A stretch of DNA of 64,000 nucleotides from positions 2,418,001-2,482,000 of the forward strand of contig JAKCOZ010000058.1 of the NCBI GenBank assembly GCA_022605955.1, read 5' to 3'. This document shows, piece by piece, positions 1 to 9,934 of the stretch; the stretch's first letter is position 1; each line of letters opens with the position of its first letter. The DNA is from Rallus limicola (lineage: Eukaryota > Chordata > Aves > Gruiformes > Rallidae). Both the position numbers and the translations under genes were made by a program. Below the pieces are notes generated by a model. It made no database searches. It saw only the letters and a list, made by a program, of their open reading frames with translations, and was not told where the DNA came from.

Positions 1-696
1 ATTTTGGAGAAGCTGCCACAGACTAGTAATGTGCAGGGTTCCAACTACAAATGCTTGCACAGCCATGCTTTCTAGCAACAGCCTGTTGGTTTTGCCTTCC
101 TCAGCTGTTGTGTCAACCAGGCTCTGCACTTGGAGGTAGGAATTCACTGTCCCTTGGGAGATTTGGAAAAGAGGAAGAAAAGGCAAACAGATCAAGCTTC
201 AGACTCAAAAAATGTGGACATGTCTTGTCAAACACTGGGTAAATTTACTACATCCATGAAAAAAAAAGGCAGGTGATAAAAAGAGTTCCTAGGATTACTA
301 CAAGTTTTAAGTCAGAACCAACCTGGAACTTCTTACTTTGATCTTTGTGTTAGTTGAAAAGTTACTTTACAAGCCTGATTCTCCCAGTTGTTACTCTACT
401 ACATAAGCACAGTCTGCAAGCTGGTGCCAGTTCCTCCGGCTCTCACCACTTTTCCTAAACTAAACCACTGGCACTTGGCTCTTGGGACTAATTCCCAGCT
501 TCGAGACCTCCTAAAGTTTTTTGTGCCTCAGGTTAAGCATCCAGCCCTAACACCAGAGTTACCATGTCTGCAGTCAGTCTCTTGCTGCCATGGTTCTCAT
601 CACTCACCTTTTTCAGGCACCCCAAAATACTGCTTTTGTTTCCTGCTCCAAACACCCACTCCAGCCCTAGGGCAGAAGCGAGTGGGAAGTGAGGGT
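1..696. other. region 3' of the zinc-finger gene, no gene seen
   Basis: This stretch follows the stop codon of the minus-strand zinc-finger gene and probably includes its 3' UTR. I see no clear AATAAA or ATTAAA on the minus strand here, so the polyadenylation site may lie left of the window. The short open frames have no domain or splice support. Confidence 0.4.
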
Positions 697-2190
697 TCAG
701 CCCACTGTACATTTATAAGGTTTCTTGGCCGCGTGGATTTTCAAATGCACTTTAAGTGTGGAGCTTTTCCGGAAGCTTTTCCCACACTCGCCACACTTGT
801 AGGGCTTGGCACCTGCATGGATCCTCAGGTGGGCACCAAGGGCTGAGCTGTGCCTGAACAGTTTACCACACTCCTCACACTTGTAAGGTCTCTCCCCACG
901 GTGGATCCTCAGGTGCACGTTGAGAGCGGAGCTCCGACGGAAGCTGTCCCCGCACTCCACACAGATGTAGGGCCGTTCCTCAGTATGTGTGGTCTGGTGC
1001 TTGGCCAGAGTGGAGCGGTCACTGCACCTCCGGCCACATTCAGCACACTGGTAAGGGTTGGGCAGGAGGCTGCCGTGGTACATGGGCAAAGCGTTCCCCC
1101 CATGGGTCCGGCGATGAGTGGTGAGCGCCGAGCTCTGGGTAAAGCCCTTCCCACACACAGGGCACTTGTAGGGCTTCTCGCCTGTGTGCGTTCGCATGTG
1201 GGTCACCAGCGAGGAGCTCTGCCGGAAGGTTTTCCCACACTCGGTACACTCGTAAGGTTTCTCTCCTGTGTGGATCCTCTGATGCCGAATGATGGCAGAG
1301 CTGTCCCGGAAACACTTCCCGCACTCCTGGCACTTGTGGGGCTTCTCTCCAGTGTGGACTCTCCGGTGTATGATCAGGGAGGAGCGGTCACTGAAGCTTT
1401 TCTCACAGCGAGGGCAATTAAAGGGTTTCTCACCCTTGTGGCTTCGCTGGTGGACGATGAGATGAGAGTTCTGGCTGAAGCTCTTCCCACATTCATTGCA
1501 CTGGTAGTGTCTCTCTCCTGTGTGGGTGCGCTGGTGCCTGATCACATTGGACCTCTGGCTGAATGTCTTCTCACACTTGTTGCACTGGTAGGGCTTCTCG
1601 CCAGTGTGGATCCGCTGGTGTTTGATCAGGTCCGAGTTACGTGTGAAATTCTTCCTGCATTCAGAACAGCTGAAGGGTTTCTCTGCCAGGTGGATCCTCT
1701 GGTGCTGGCTCAGGTATGAGCTCCGGCTGAAGCTCTTTCCACACTTGGGACACTCGTAGGTTTTCTCTCCCACCTGCTGAATCCAAATGGCATCATTCCC
1801 ACGCATAGGTGGGTCTGGCTTGTCCCCAGCAAGGATAACCTTGCTGATATGAGCACTGCCATCATCCTCACACTCCCAGACTTCCATCCTACAGGGATTT
1901 ACCATTCCCTGTCTCTTTCTAAAAGATATCTCCATCTCATTTTGTGTCTCCAGCTCCTGCTTGCAGGCCTGTCTTTGATCAGCATCCTGGAGAGCATCAC
2001 CTGTGAGTTTTCTGGAAGGGACTGGATGCAGTTCGGCTCTCACAGGACTTTCTTTCTGTGTGTCGCCCATGGTCCTGTCACCTGCTGGAGTGAAGAGAGG
2101 AACTACCAATGAATAATCCCCTCCACTTTGCTGAGGGAGCGGTCCAAACAGGGCAACTGCAGAGACCTGCTGCACATCAGCTGCCATTAG
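697..2190 (-). CDS. C2H2 zinc-finger protein, 12-finger last exon
   Basis: This exon encodes a probable sequence-specific DNA-binding nuclear protein. From the ATG at 2187 the frame gives 496 residues. Residues 1-143 are an acidic, low-complexity N-terminal region with no KRAB, SCAN or BTB signature visible. Twelve C2H2 fingers follow from about residue 144 to the C-terminus, each with CxxC and HxxxH. Predicted helix residues at -1, 2, 3 and 6 are RSYQ, RSDK, QSNR, QSHV, DSSI, DSAR, QSST, QSAT, DSTK, RSAV, HSAA and KSTV. Many linkers are TGEKP; others are variant (LAEKP, KGEKP, RGERP, AGAKP), and a longer '[14 protein letters not shown]' insert separates fingers 8 and 9. Finger 9 has Cys where the core Phe is expected. 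A minus-strand acceptor (CCCACACTATTAG) lets the exon begin at 2190, in phase with the MALAP exon at 9591-9605. The family is certain; the exact orthologue and the 5' splice are not. Confidence 0.93.
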   Translation of the reverse strand, partial: LMAADVQQVSAVALFGPLPQQSGGDYSLVVPLFTPAGDRTMGDTQKESPVRAELHPVPSRKLTGDALQDADQRQACKQELETQNEMEISFRKRQGMVNPCRMEVWECEDDGSAHISKVILAGDKPDPPMRGNDAIWIQQVGEKTYECPKCGKSFSRSSYLSQHQRIHLAEKPFSCSECRKNFTRNSDLIKHQRIHTGEKPYQCNKCEKTFSQRSNVIRHQRTHTGERHYQCNECGKSFSQNSHLIVHQRSHKGEKPFNCPRCEKSFSDRSSLIIHRRVHTGEKPHKCQECGKCFRDSSAIIRHQRIHTGEKPYECTECGKTFRQSSSLVTHMRTHTGEKPYKCPVCGKGFTQSSALTTHRRTHGGNALPMYHGSLLPNPYQCAECGRRCSDRSTLAKHQTTHTEERPYICVECGDSFRRSSALNVHLRIHRGERPYKCEECGKLFRHSSALGAHLRIHAGAKPYKCGECGKSFRKSSTLKVHLKIHAAKKPYKCTVG

Positions 2191-3154
2191 CTAATAGTGT
2201 GGGAGCCAACCCCTCAGTATCTTCTCTGGGTAAAGTGAGGGCATGGAGACCAAGGAGCACGGGAAGGGAGTGTGACCGGAGAATAGGCAGCCACCATGAC
2301 ATGGATTTCAAAGACAGTCCTCTGTCATAAAGTCACAGCCTTAAGGGACAAAACCCATCACTTGCTTGTCCTCAAAGTTCCTGTGTCTAGCAAAGTTAGG
2401 GGAACATGGTCACTGCTTTCCTCAACAAGCCACATAGCTACTTATGCTCCCGTTGCTTAGGAATCACTGCTCTTCTTCAGCATTCCCAGACCTAATCAAG
2501 GAAGGAAGCAGCCAACACCACAGAAACATTCACCCTAACAGGTAGACTATTTTCTTCTTTTCCTTAAAAAAGGGCTATTATATAATTACATTCTGCAGCA
2601 AACTGTATCGAGGTTTCTACTACAGAATAGATAGGCGAGTGGAATGATAAACTGTTTATTAACCAAGCTGGAAATGAACATTTAGACTTAAACATTTAGA
2701 AGCTAGTGGTTTTTTATTAGTTATATGGAGAACACACCTCAGAAATGGATGCTGCAGTGTGAGGTAAGCTGATCTGCTGGGTGTCACTGCTTACAGAATT
2801 AACATGGGGGGGGGTCAGAATATAAGATGAATGCATCAGGATAAACCCCTCAGGTTTTGTTTTTGGATGATCTGCAGATTTTGGAAGACATCACCACACT
2901 GGTTATACTGATTGTGGTTGGTTGAGGTTTTTTTTGTAATACTCGGAGCTCAGAAACATTTGTAGTACAAATAAAGGTACAGCATTGGCCCAAGACATGC
3001 ACCCCATGGCAGGAAACTGACCAATAAAATACTAAAAATATTGTCAGCATGAAAGGAAGAAAAAGCCACACTTTGGTTAGTTATGTCTTTTAACACTATG
3101 AGTAGAATCTCATACAGATTTGATTTCGTTTTGGATAGGTTCTTTTTGAAAGAT
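2191..3154. other. intron of the zinc-finger gene, no gene seen
   Basis: This is unique-looking sequence upstream of the finger exon on the minus strand. It contains a short G run near 2806-2814. I found no KRAB-like exon here or elsewhere in the 2.2-9.6 kb intron. Confidence 0.4.
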
Positions 3155-4346
3155 TGTCGCAGTTGTGCCTAGTTGGGTGCTGAGAGAGAGAGGGCCAGGG
3201 GCTGCAGAAGATGGGTGCTGGAATCCTCTGCCAGCCTGCGCTCTGATAGCGCCTCTGAGAATCACACACAGGAGAAAAAGACTCAAAGTAGCTGCATTTT
3301 GCCACCAGAGAACAGAGTGCCAGCAAGACCGCAGTGCTGGCCCATTAAGGGCACTGTGATGTATTTGCATAATAAATGTAAGCAGGTGGCAGACACAAGA
3401 GGCTGGGAAGGGCAGTGGGAGGAGGTGCCCCACGGGCCCAGGAGAGAGATGCCCCTGCAGCCTGTGGAGTAGCAGGTGGAGAGGACTGAGGCAGAGACCT
3501 GACCTGCCCGGTGGAGAGGCTCCACGCTGGATGGAGCAGGTGGAGACATAGAGAAGATGCCGTGACTGACGTTGGGATGAGCCCTGCCAGCACAAGCGAC
3601 CTACAGAGATGAGCCAAACAGGTTTGCTGGAGGAGGCATCATAGCCCCGTGGAGGACTGGGACTGAGAGACACTGTGATTTGTTGCTGCCTGCCAGAGCA
3701 GAGATGAAGCCTGGTGGGAAGAGATTTGCCTTGGAGAAGGTTCGTGGAGGACTGACTCTCGTGGGTGAGATCCTACGGTGCAGCAGGTGGAGGCTGTGTG
3801 GAATGGATGCCCCCATCCCGGCCGAGAAGGACACCATCTTGCAAGGGAGTGACTGAAGCCCCCATCTCCTAGTCCCTGGCCCCCGTCCTGTGCTGCGAGG
3901 AGGAGAGGGGAAGAAGGGAGCAAAATCATGGCTAAAGGGCAGTCTGCTTTAGAATGGAGGGGTGGGGGGAAGGTGTTACCGAGACCCCCATTTCCCCAGT
4001 CCCTGCCCCTCCTGGGCTGTGAATGGGAGGGAAGAAGGGAGCAAACTTCTGACTAAAGCCTGCTAAGGAGGGAGTGGGGGGGGGAAGTGTTTGTCTGGTT
4101 GCATTTGTTTTAAGATTGCTGGTTGCACTCCTGACTCTGGTTTTTCACTGTTTCTCTTAAGCGCAGTGTAATGAATTAGATAACTTTCTCTTCTGCACTC
4201 TGTGTTGAGTCTGGTTTGCCCGCGTCAGGAACGAGTTTGTCTCTTGAGCCGCGCATTATATTTTCTCTCCCCTGTCCAACTAAGAAGAGGAGTAACAGAC
4301 TGATTTTGGTGGGCGTCTGGCCTTTGGCCGGGGTTCAGCCACCACA
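3155..4346 (+). mobile_element. solo LTR, avian ERVL-like family, copy A
   Basis: An endogenous-retrovirus LTR of about 1.19 kb. It starts TGTCGCAG and ends CACCACA, and is flanked by AAGAT on both sides, a 5-bp target-site duplication as made by class III (ERVL-type) integrases. Its sequence is shared with copies at 7276-8412, 37256-37918 (reverse) and 60345-61010. The body holds degenerate tandem units rich in 'ctgcagccc' and 'ctccacgctgga'. Open frames through it on both strands are artefacts of this composition. No internal retroviral gene adjoins it, so it is a solo LTR left by recombination. Confidence 0.85.
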
Positions 4347-6163
4347 AAGATTCCCCAAGATCTTTATCCTGAAAGGAACCTTCCTGAAAGCAGAACCTAT
4401 ATATATGGGGAGTAGAAGCCGTAGGATGAGTGCAGAGTATGCAGCAAACTACATGCCAAATTGTCAGCATTCAGCTCTTGTTCCTTTCCCAGACCTGCTC
4501 TATCCAATTTCTCACCTTGTGAGCAATCTCCCTACTCTCGGTGTTTAAGTGCTTCCGGCCACAAAGCTGTTTCTCTTCACTCTCTCCAGGACATTAAAGC
4601 CAAGTCAGGGACTGCAGAATCTGAACAGAGGAAAGAAAACAGATGTAATAAATATCTGTCACAGTTGCAGTGCTGTAGAGTGAGATTACAGAATAAGAAT
4701 TGAGGAGACAAAAGCACCCAGAGGAAAATGACACCCAGAAACACGAGTCAGGGTAACCGCCTGTTTTGCCACACACACCCTGATACCACCATTCAGGTCT
4801 AATAAGCAGGGCCAGCTCACTTAGCAAAGATAGGGTCAAGTATACATGCTGCCAAGAACTGCCTGCCAGCTTGCTACCTTCTTACCAGTGTCTGGATACT
4901 CCTCCTGCTGCATTTCCAGAACAAAAGTGCCCCCTACTGAGTTTTGTATAAGAATATATCAACTCATCAAACCATTTTCTCTCTATCCCCTTTCTTCCTA
5001 GCAGGCTGAATAAGAACATAATGTAGTTAATGCAGTTCTGTTCTGCAGGCACAGGAAAAACACCACCTTCACAACTGGGCTGCTTTCTGCATCTGTCTGA
5101 AGTCCTGTTTATTGCCTTTACCAAAAGAGTATTTTGCTTGGTTGATCTCTGTGGCTCAGCCACCAGTCAAAGGCAGAATTTCCTGACCTGTGCTCCAGAA
5201 AAATGGCCATCTGGCTGCCTCATTCCAGATGGAGGATACAGGGTTGGCAGAGAGCAGAAAAAGTCTGTTAATGCATAGAACACTGAGATCATTTAGTCAG
5301 CCAACATTCAGGTTGCTGTGCACTTCAAGAATGTCTAAAAAGTATATGCAAGAAAAAGTAAAATTAAAATTGCACAAGAAGCTTTTGTTTGGGTACAATT
5401 AACCTCCAAATGTTTAATGCACAAGCTTCCATAATCTTTACAGGGAAGAACTGGCTTGAAGTTCTGCATAAGCGTTGGACCATTGCCAGGGGATCTGCAC
5501 CTCCACTGGGGCATGCACTCATGGCGTCCCAAGGAAGGAACAACTTCCTTCCACAACTTCTGCACCTTTTCTCTTTATCGCTGTACTAGGAGAAGGTATT
5601 TCATTAAGGTGAGTCATTTAGTGGTTTCCAGAAGGCCATGGTGTGCTCTGAGCAATGATCTGGTAAAAGGGAGAGCTCTGAAATGGGAAAGTAGGAAAAC
5701 AGGAGCCTAGAAGACAGGGAAGATAGAAGGGGCCATGAGTAGCCACCTTCCGGGGGCACTCAGACCAAGCTGACTAGTTTACACAGGCGACATTTGCAGC
5801 CACTTGCCAAAAGGAGACTTTGTTCAAGTTGTTCTTCAAGAAAATGAACCTTTGAGGACCACCTCAGCCTTTATCTTCAGCTCTCATTCCCAAACAAGAT
5901 GAGACAATCTATGTTACCACAAGAGAAAGGATGAAAGGGTGAGAAGAAGAGTAAAGAGAATGACAACTGGGAGTCCAAGAAGAGACATGGGGAGACTTCA
6001 CAAGGAAAAAGAAAAGAAAGTTTCTGTGGTTTCCTAGGATGATCTTTGTAGGGAGGGGGAATGATGGGATTATGCAGCAAGTGCTAATCCCACAGAACAG
6101 GTTGTGTGGCTAGGTGCCTGATCCTAAAGCCCACTGCCTCTACAGATGTTTTCTCCTCTACAG
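4347..6163. other. intron or intergenic stretch, no supported gene
   Basis: This is sequence between LTR copy A and the candidate exon near 6.2 kb. It has no primer-binding site after LTR A and no gag or pol homology, so it is not the body of a provirus. Short open frames on both strands lack splice or domain support. Confidence 0.4.
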
Positions 6164-6271
6164 AGGACTACATGCCCAGAAGAGACCACAGCTGGCCTGG
6201 GCACCACCCGGGCCTTCAACAACATGACCACAAGCAGTGATGCTATGTTGTCTGGCATCTTCAGTCCCTAG

Positions 6272-6625
6272 GCCCTTTTCCCCACATTTCCTACAACTGT
6301 CCAGCCTGCCCACTTCATCCCAGACACGGAGGGAGCTGTGATCCCCACCTCCTTACCTGAGGTGGAGAACACGCAACTAAATCCTTCTGACCCATATGCC
6401 ACAGAAATGACAGCCAGTGGCCAGCAGCAAGGACACCTGCCCACCAGTGACATCCAGGACCTCCTCCTGAGGCTACTAGATAAGCAGGTGCAGAGTTTAC
6501 TGCAGACACTTCAGCTGTTGTTGAGAATGGAGAAGGCAGGGGCTGAGGAAGAGTTGCAGGCTGTGGCCCTGCAGCTACTCAAGGCTCTGAACCATACAAA
6601 TGTTTCAGTGGGCAACCAGCACTGA
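6272..6625 (+). CDS. candidate terminal exon of an unrecognised plus-strand gene (possibly decayed)
   Basis: Reading from GCC at 6272 to the TGA at 6623-6625 gives 117 residues. The first half is Thr/Pro/Ser-rich and looks disordered. The second half is strongly helical and Leu-rich (DIQDLLLRLLDKQVQSLLQ and following), as in the C-terminal dimerisation helices of some Myb/SANT-like transposase-derived proteins; that comparison is only a resemblance. An ATTAAA lies 111 bases after the stop. An acceptor can be placed at TCCCTAG just before 6272. A stronger acceptor (CTCCTCTACAG) ends at 6163, but that reading meets an in-frame TAG at 6269-6271 inside what looks like the same Thr/Ser-rich segment, so the exon may be a pseudogene remnant. 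No upstream exon was identified. Confidence 0.35.
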   Translation, partial: ALFPTFPTTVQPAHFIPDTEGAVIPTSLPEVENTQLNPSDPYATEMTASGQQQGHLPTSDIQDLLLRLLDKQVQSLLQTLQLLLRMEKAGAEEELQAVALQLLKALNHTNVSVGNQH

Positions 6626-6735
6626 TACAGGACACAGAGAGAAGTGAGCAGCAAAGGAGGATCAGCCCACTTCTACATAGTGTCGAGTCAGACACAGGAT
6701 TCAAATGTTTCAATTAACCTCTTAGCAATAACTGT

Positions 6736-6741
6736 ATTAAA
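6736..6741 (+). other. candidate polyadenylation signal ATTAAA
   Basis: ATTAAA lies 111 bases after the TGA of the 6272-6625 frame and is followed by a T/G-rich stretch (ACTGTTGTCTCC). The spacing suits a compact 3' UTR and supports a terminal plus-strand exon here. Confidence 0.35.
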
Positions 6742-7275
6742 GAGATACTGTTGTCTCCTACGCACACCGTTCTCCTGGGATCATTTGAGAAATGGTTATT
6801 CTTGAACACGTTAACATGGAAAAAAAATTAATTGTTTTTCCTGCTTGAGATTGTACCACAACTCTCTGTCCTGGGCAAACAGATGAGGTTTGTTGTGTCA
6901 TTGGATGAATGTCATGGGAGAACACTAACCTTTCTTCATCAACTAAATGTGTTTCTGCTCAGAAGGTCTAAGGGAAGAATCTTTGGAAGTATGTGTGTCA
7001 ATATACAGACACAGAGACACAAGGTGCACTCTGTAAATGCGGGAAGGCTTTACCCTGCGAGGGTACCCTGCTGGGCTGACGTTCTTATATTGCTGTTTGC
7101 TCGTGGTTGTCATCTACTTCTGAAAAAGATGCTGTGAAACACACAGGACAAATACTAGTATTAAGAACCTTCTCTTGTCTCTCTCAGAAAAATCAGAGAG
7201 GCCAATTTATGGGCACTTTGGGTACAGTGCTGTTCCTCTGAGAAACAGCAGACATACCTGTCAGTAAAACCATGT

Positions 7276-8412
7276 TGTTGCAGTTTTGCGTAGCTGGGTG
7301 CTAGGAAAGAACAGGGGCCGCAGAAAATGGCTGCTGTGAGGAGCAGCTAGAAGCTCTCTGCAGGCCCTGAAGAGTAAACGTCGTCCATTTTCAAGGCCAG
7401 AGTTGCTGCTGACCAGGGCCAAGCCAATCAGTGATGGTCAGAGTGCCTCTGGGAATCACATATAGGAGAAAGAAAACTGCAAGCAGCTGCATTTTGCCAC
7501 AAGAGAAGGGAGTGAGAAGATGTAATGAGCTGCATGGACACCAAGGCCAGGGAGGAGGAGACACCCTTGATGCTGGAGAGAAAGATGCCCCTGCAGCCCG
7601 TGGAGCAGGTGTCCCCCTGCAGCCCACAGAAAAGGCGGAGACCCCACCTGTACCCTGTGGAGAGGCTCCACGCTGGAGCAGGTGGAGACATACAGGAGGT
7701 GCTGTGACCCACGTTGGAGCAAGCCCCTGCCAGCACTTGCAGCCCATGGAGAGAGACAGAGACACAAAGATGAGCAAGAGAGATTTGCACTGGAACAGGT
7801 TTGCTGGGGGGAGGCTTGTGATCCCATGGAGGACTGGGGCTGAGAGACATTGTGATTTATGACTGCCCACCTTAGCAGTGATCCACAGCGGGGCAGCTGG
7901 TGAAGAGCTGAAGCCCTGTGGGAAAGGACTCACATTGGAGAAGTTTGTGGAGGACGGTCTGCTGTGGTTGGGACTCCACAGTGCAGCAGGGGAAGAGTGT
8001 GTGGAATAAATGCCCTCCCCTCCCCCTGCCAAGAAGGAAACTAACTTGCACCCATTTTCCTGGTCCCTGCCCCTCCCGGTGCCACAGTGTGGGAGAAAGA
8101 AGGGAGTGAAATCATGACTAGAGTGAAGTCTGCTAAGAAGGGAGGGGTGAGGAAAGGTGCTTCAAGATCTGGTCACACTTCTCATTATCTGACTCTGGTT
8201 TCACTGGGTGTGTGTAGTGTAATAAATTAGTTTTCTTTCCTTCACTCTGTGTTGAGTTTGTTTTGCCCATGTCATTGATTACAGGATGATCTCTCCCTGT
8301 CCTTGAGTCCTAAGGCTCTCAATGTATATTTTCTTCCCTGCCCAACTAAAAAGGGGAGTGATAGACACACTTTGGTGGGCATCTGGCCTTCAGCCAGGCC
8401 TAAACCACCACA
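7276..8412 (+). mobile_element. solo LTR, avian ERVL-like family, copy B
   Basis: About 1.14 kb, starting TGTTGCAG and ending CACCACA, in the same orientation and collinear with copy A. Flanks are CATGT and AATGT, a 5-bp duplication with one mismatch. An AATAAA near 8220 with a following T-rich stretch is probably the LTR polyadenylation signal. The internal degenerate repeats match copy A ('ctccacgctggagcaggtgg'). Because A and B each have their own flanking duplications, they are separate insertions and not the two ends of one provirus. The element sits within the zinc-finger gene's first intron, in the opposite direction to that gene. Confidence 0.85.
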
Positions 8413-8989
8413 AATGTGAAGCCACCTGGAGCCAGCACTTGTTGCAAAAAGCAGAGTCGAAACTCTTCAGGAACCAGCTCCACTTTTCTCTCCACTCAGA
8501 GGAAGTTTAGAGCTACCCCAAGCCTACTCTGAACTCCAGTAGTTGGTTTTAGTTCTAAGAAGCTCCCATTAAAATGAGAAGCCTCTTTTCACCCTTCCTT
8601 TCTTGTAACGTAATCCACCAAGGGCTATGAGGAGAAAGGCAGCTCTTCCTGGGGATGCCCCACACCAAGCACATCCCCACAGAGAGGGATGGGGATGCCT
8701 GTGTTCCCTTTACTCTGCCTAAGTTACACAAACACTCATGAGTGAAATATAGGCTCTACCTCTACCCGTTGAAGAATAGCTCCTTAGAAGACCTCAAAAT
8801 TACAGGTCCTCCATTTGTCTTGGGAAGCACAGTCTTTCCTGAGGCTGAAGGCAGGACACCCACAGGAAACGTGCAAGCCCTTGAACACAAGTGCTCGTTC
8901 ACTTTCGTGGACGACCGTCCCACAGGTAGCCCTTCCCAGGTGGGACTGCTAACAAAACACAGCCTGACCTGCCCTCACCCTGGCACACC
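8413..8989. other. sequence between LTR copy B and the CpG island
   Basis: The sequence rises in GC toward the island. A 152-residue plus-strand frame (8742-9200) spans into the island but has no splice or domain support. Confidence 0.4.
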
Positions 8990-9590
8990 TCCTCCTGTGC
9001 TTCTCCCTACAAGAGCCCAGAGCCGCAGGAGCTGGAGGCACCAGGGCTCTGTGTCCCCTCCGGCTGCCTGGTCCCTGACCAGCCCAGGAGCAGGGCACCG
9101 CCGGCCGGGGCAGTTCCCGCAGAAGCCTCTCCTGCCACCACCGCCCTCGCGACCTGACCGGCAGCCCACGACTGAACTGCTACACGCCTGGGCTTCCTAG
9201 ATTTTGGCCTCGGGAAGCCCAACGCTGGCCACCTCCCAGTCTGAAAGCTCCGGCCAGGCCCTCCACGCTGGAACGGCCCCGAGCCGCGGTCCCGCCACGG
9301 ACGGCGGCAGCAGCGGCGACTGAAGGCCGCGGAGAGCCGCTCACCCCCACACTGACCGCCTGCTCCGCTCAGCTCCGCTCCGATAGGGCGCGGCCCCCAC
9401 CACCTGCCCTGCGGCCGGCCCCGACCGAGACACCGCCTGCCCGGCTTCCCCGGCCGCTTCGCAGCCCCCGCGCTCACGGCCCGTTACTTCGCGGGTCTCC
9501 GCTCCCCCAGCCCGGCCCCCTCCCACCCGGCGTCGCCCCGCTTTTGTTGCCGTGGGCGCGGTGGAGCAGCGTTTCTCCTAGCGGACTTAC

Positions 9591-9605
9591 CGGGGCCAGA
9601 GCCAT
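9591..9605 (-). CDS. first coding exon of the zinc-finger gene (MALAP)
   Basis: On the minus strand, ATG GCT CTG GCC CCG is followed directly by GTAAGT, a strong donor. It ends in phase 0. The finger exon opened at 2190 reads on in phase 0 as LMAADVQQ, so the two can join across about 7.4 kb. The 5' UTR and start site would lie further right in the CpG island. Transcript data could reveal further small exons between them. Confidence 0.6.
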
Positions 9606-9811
9606 GTGCACGGCGGCGGCCGGGATAGGCTGTGGGAGCGGCGGAGGGGCCGAGGGGAAGCGGGGGCCGGCGGCAGCGGGGCCGGGCCGGGCGCCGACGT
9701 TGAGGGGCCGCCGTGCGAGGGGCGGCACAGCACGACGCGCTCAGCTCGGCTCAGCTCAGCTCGCTGGTGTTAACCCTTGTCAGTGCCGGGAGCGGCCCCG
9801 CCACCCCCGCC

Positions 9812-9934
9812 ATGGAGGCTGGCTCTTGCCACGGAGCGGGAGGACCCCGGGGGAGCAGAGACCCGACCCCGAGGGGGCTGCGGAGCACGGCCGGGGCAGC
9901 GGGCTCACTATCAACCTCGGCGATCCGAGGAGAG
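9812..9934 (+). CDS. candidate first coding exon of an unrecognised plus-strand gene
   Basis: The sequence cgccATGG is a strong Kozak context. Forty-one codons (MEAGSCHGAGGPRGSRDPTP and on) run to GAG followed by GTGGGC, an acceptable donor, ending in phase 0. The peptide is Gly/Arg/Ser/Pro-rich and matches no family I know. GC-rich islands easily yield open frames by chance, so the Kozak context and the divergent placement are the main support. A convincing second exon was not found; a 20-bp AG...GT segment near 10046-10065 is too short to judge. Confidence 0.35.

Noticed and set aside
850..1719. A 289-codon plus-strand open frame
   Set aside because: It is the antisense shadow of the zinc-finger array; the repeated finger codons keep the opposite strand open.
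7391..8032. A 213-codon minus-strand open frame and several overlapping frames
   Set aside because: They lie wholly inside LTR copy B and recur, broken, in copies A, C and D. They reflect the low-complexity tandem units of the LTR, not a gene.
3155..8412. A provirus with LTRs A and B as its two ends
   Set aside because: Each LTR has its own distinct 5-bp duplication, and the sequence between them lacks a primer-binding site and retroviral genes.
9007..9477. Long GC-rich frames on both strands
   Set aside because: They lie in the CpG island, where stop codons are rare by composition. They have Ala/Gly/Arg/Pro bias and no domain.
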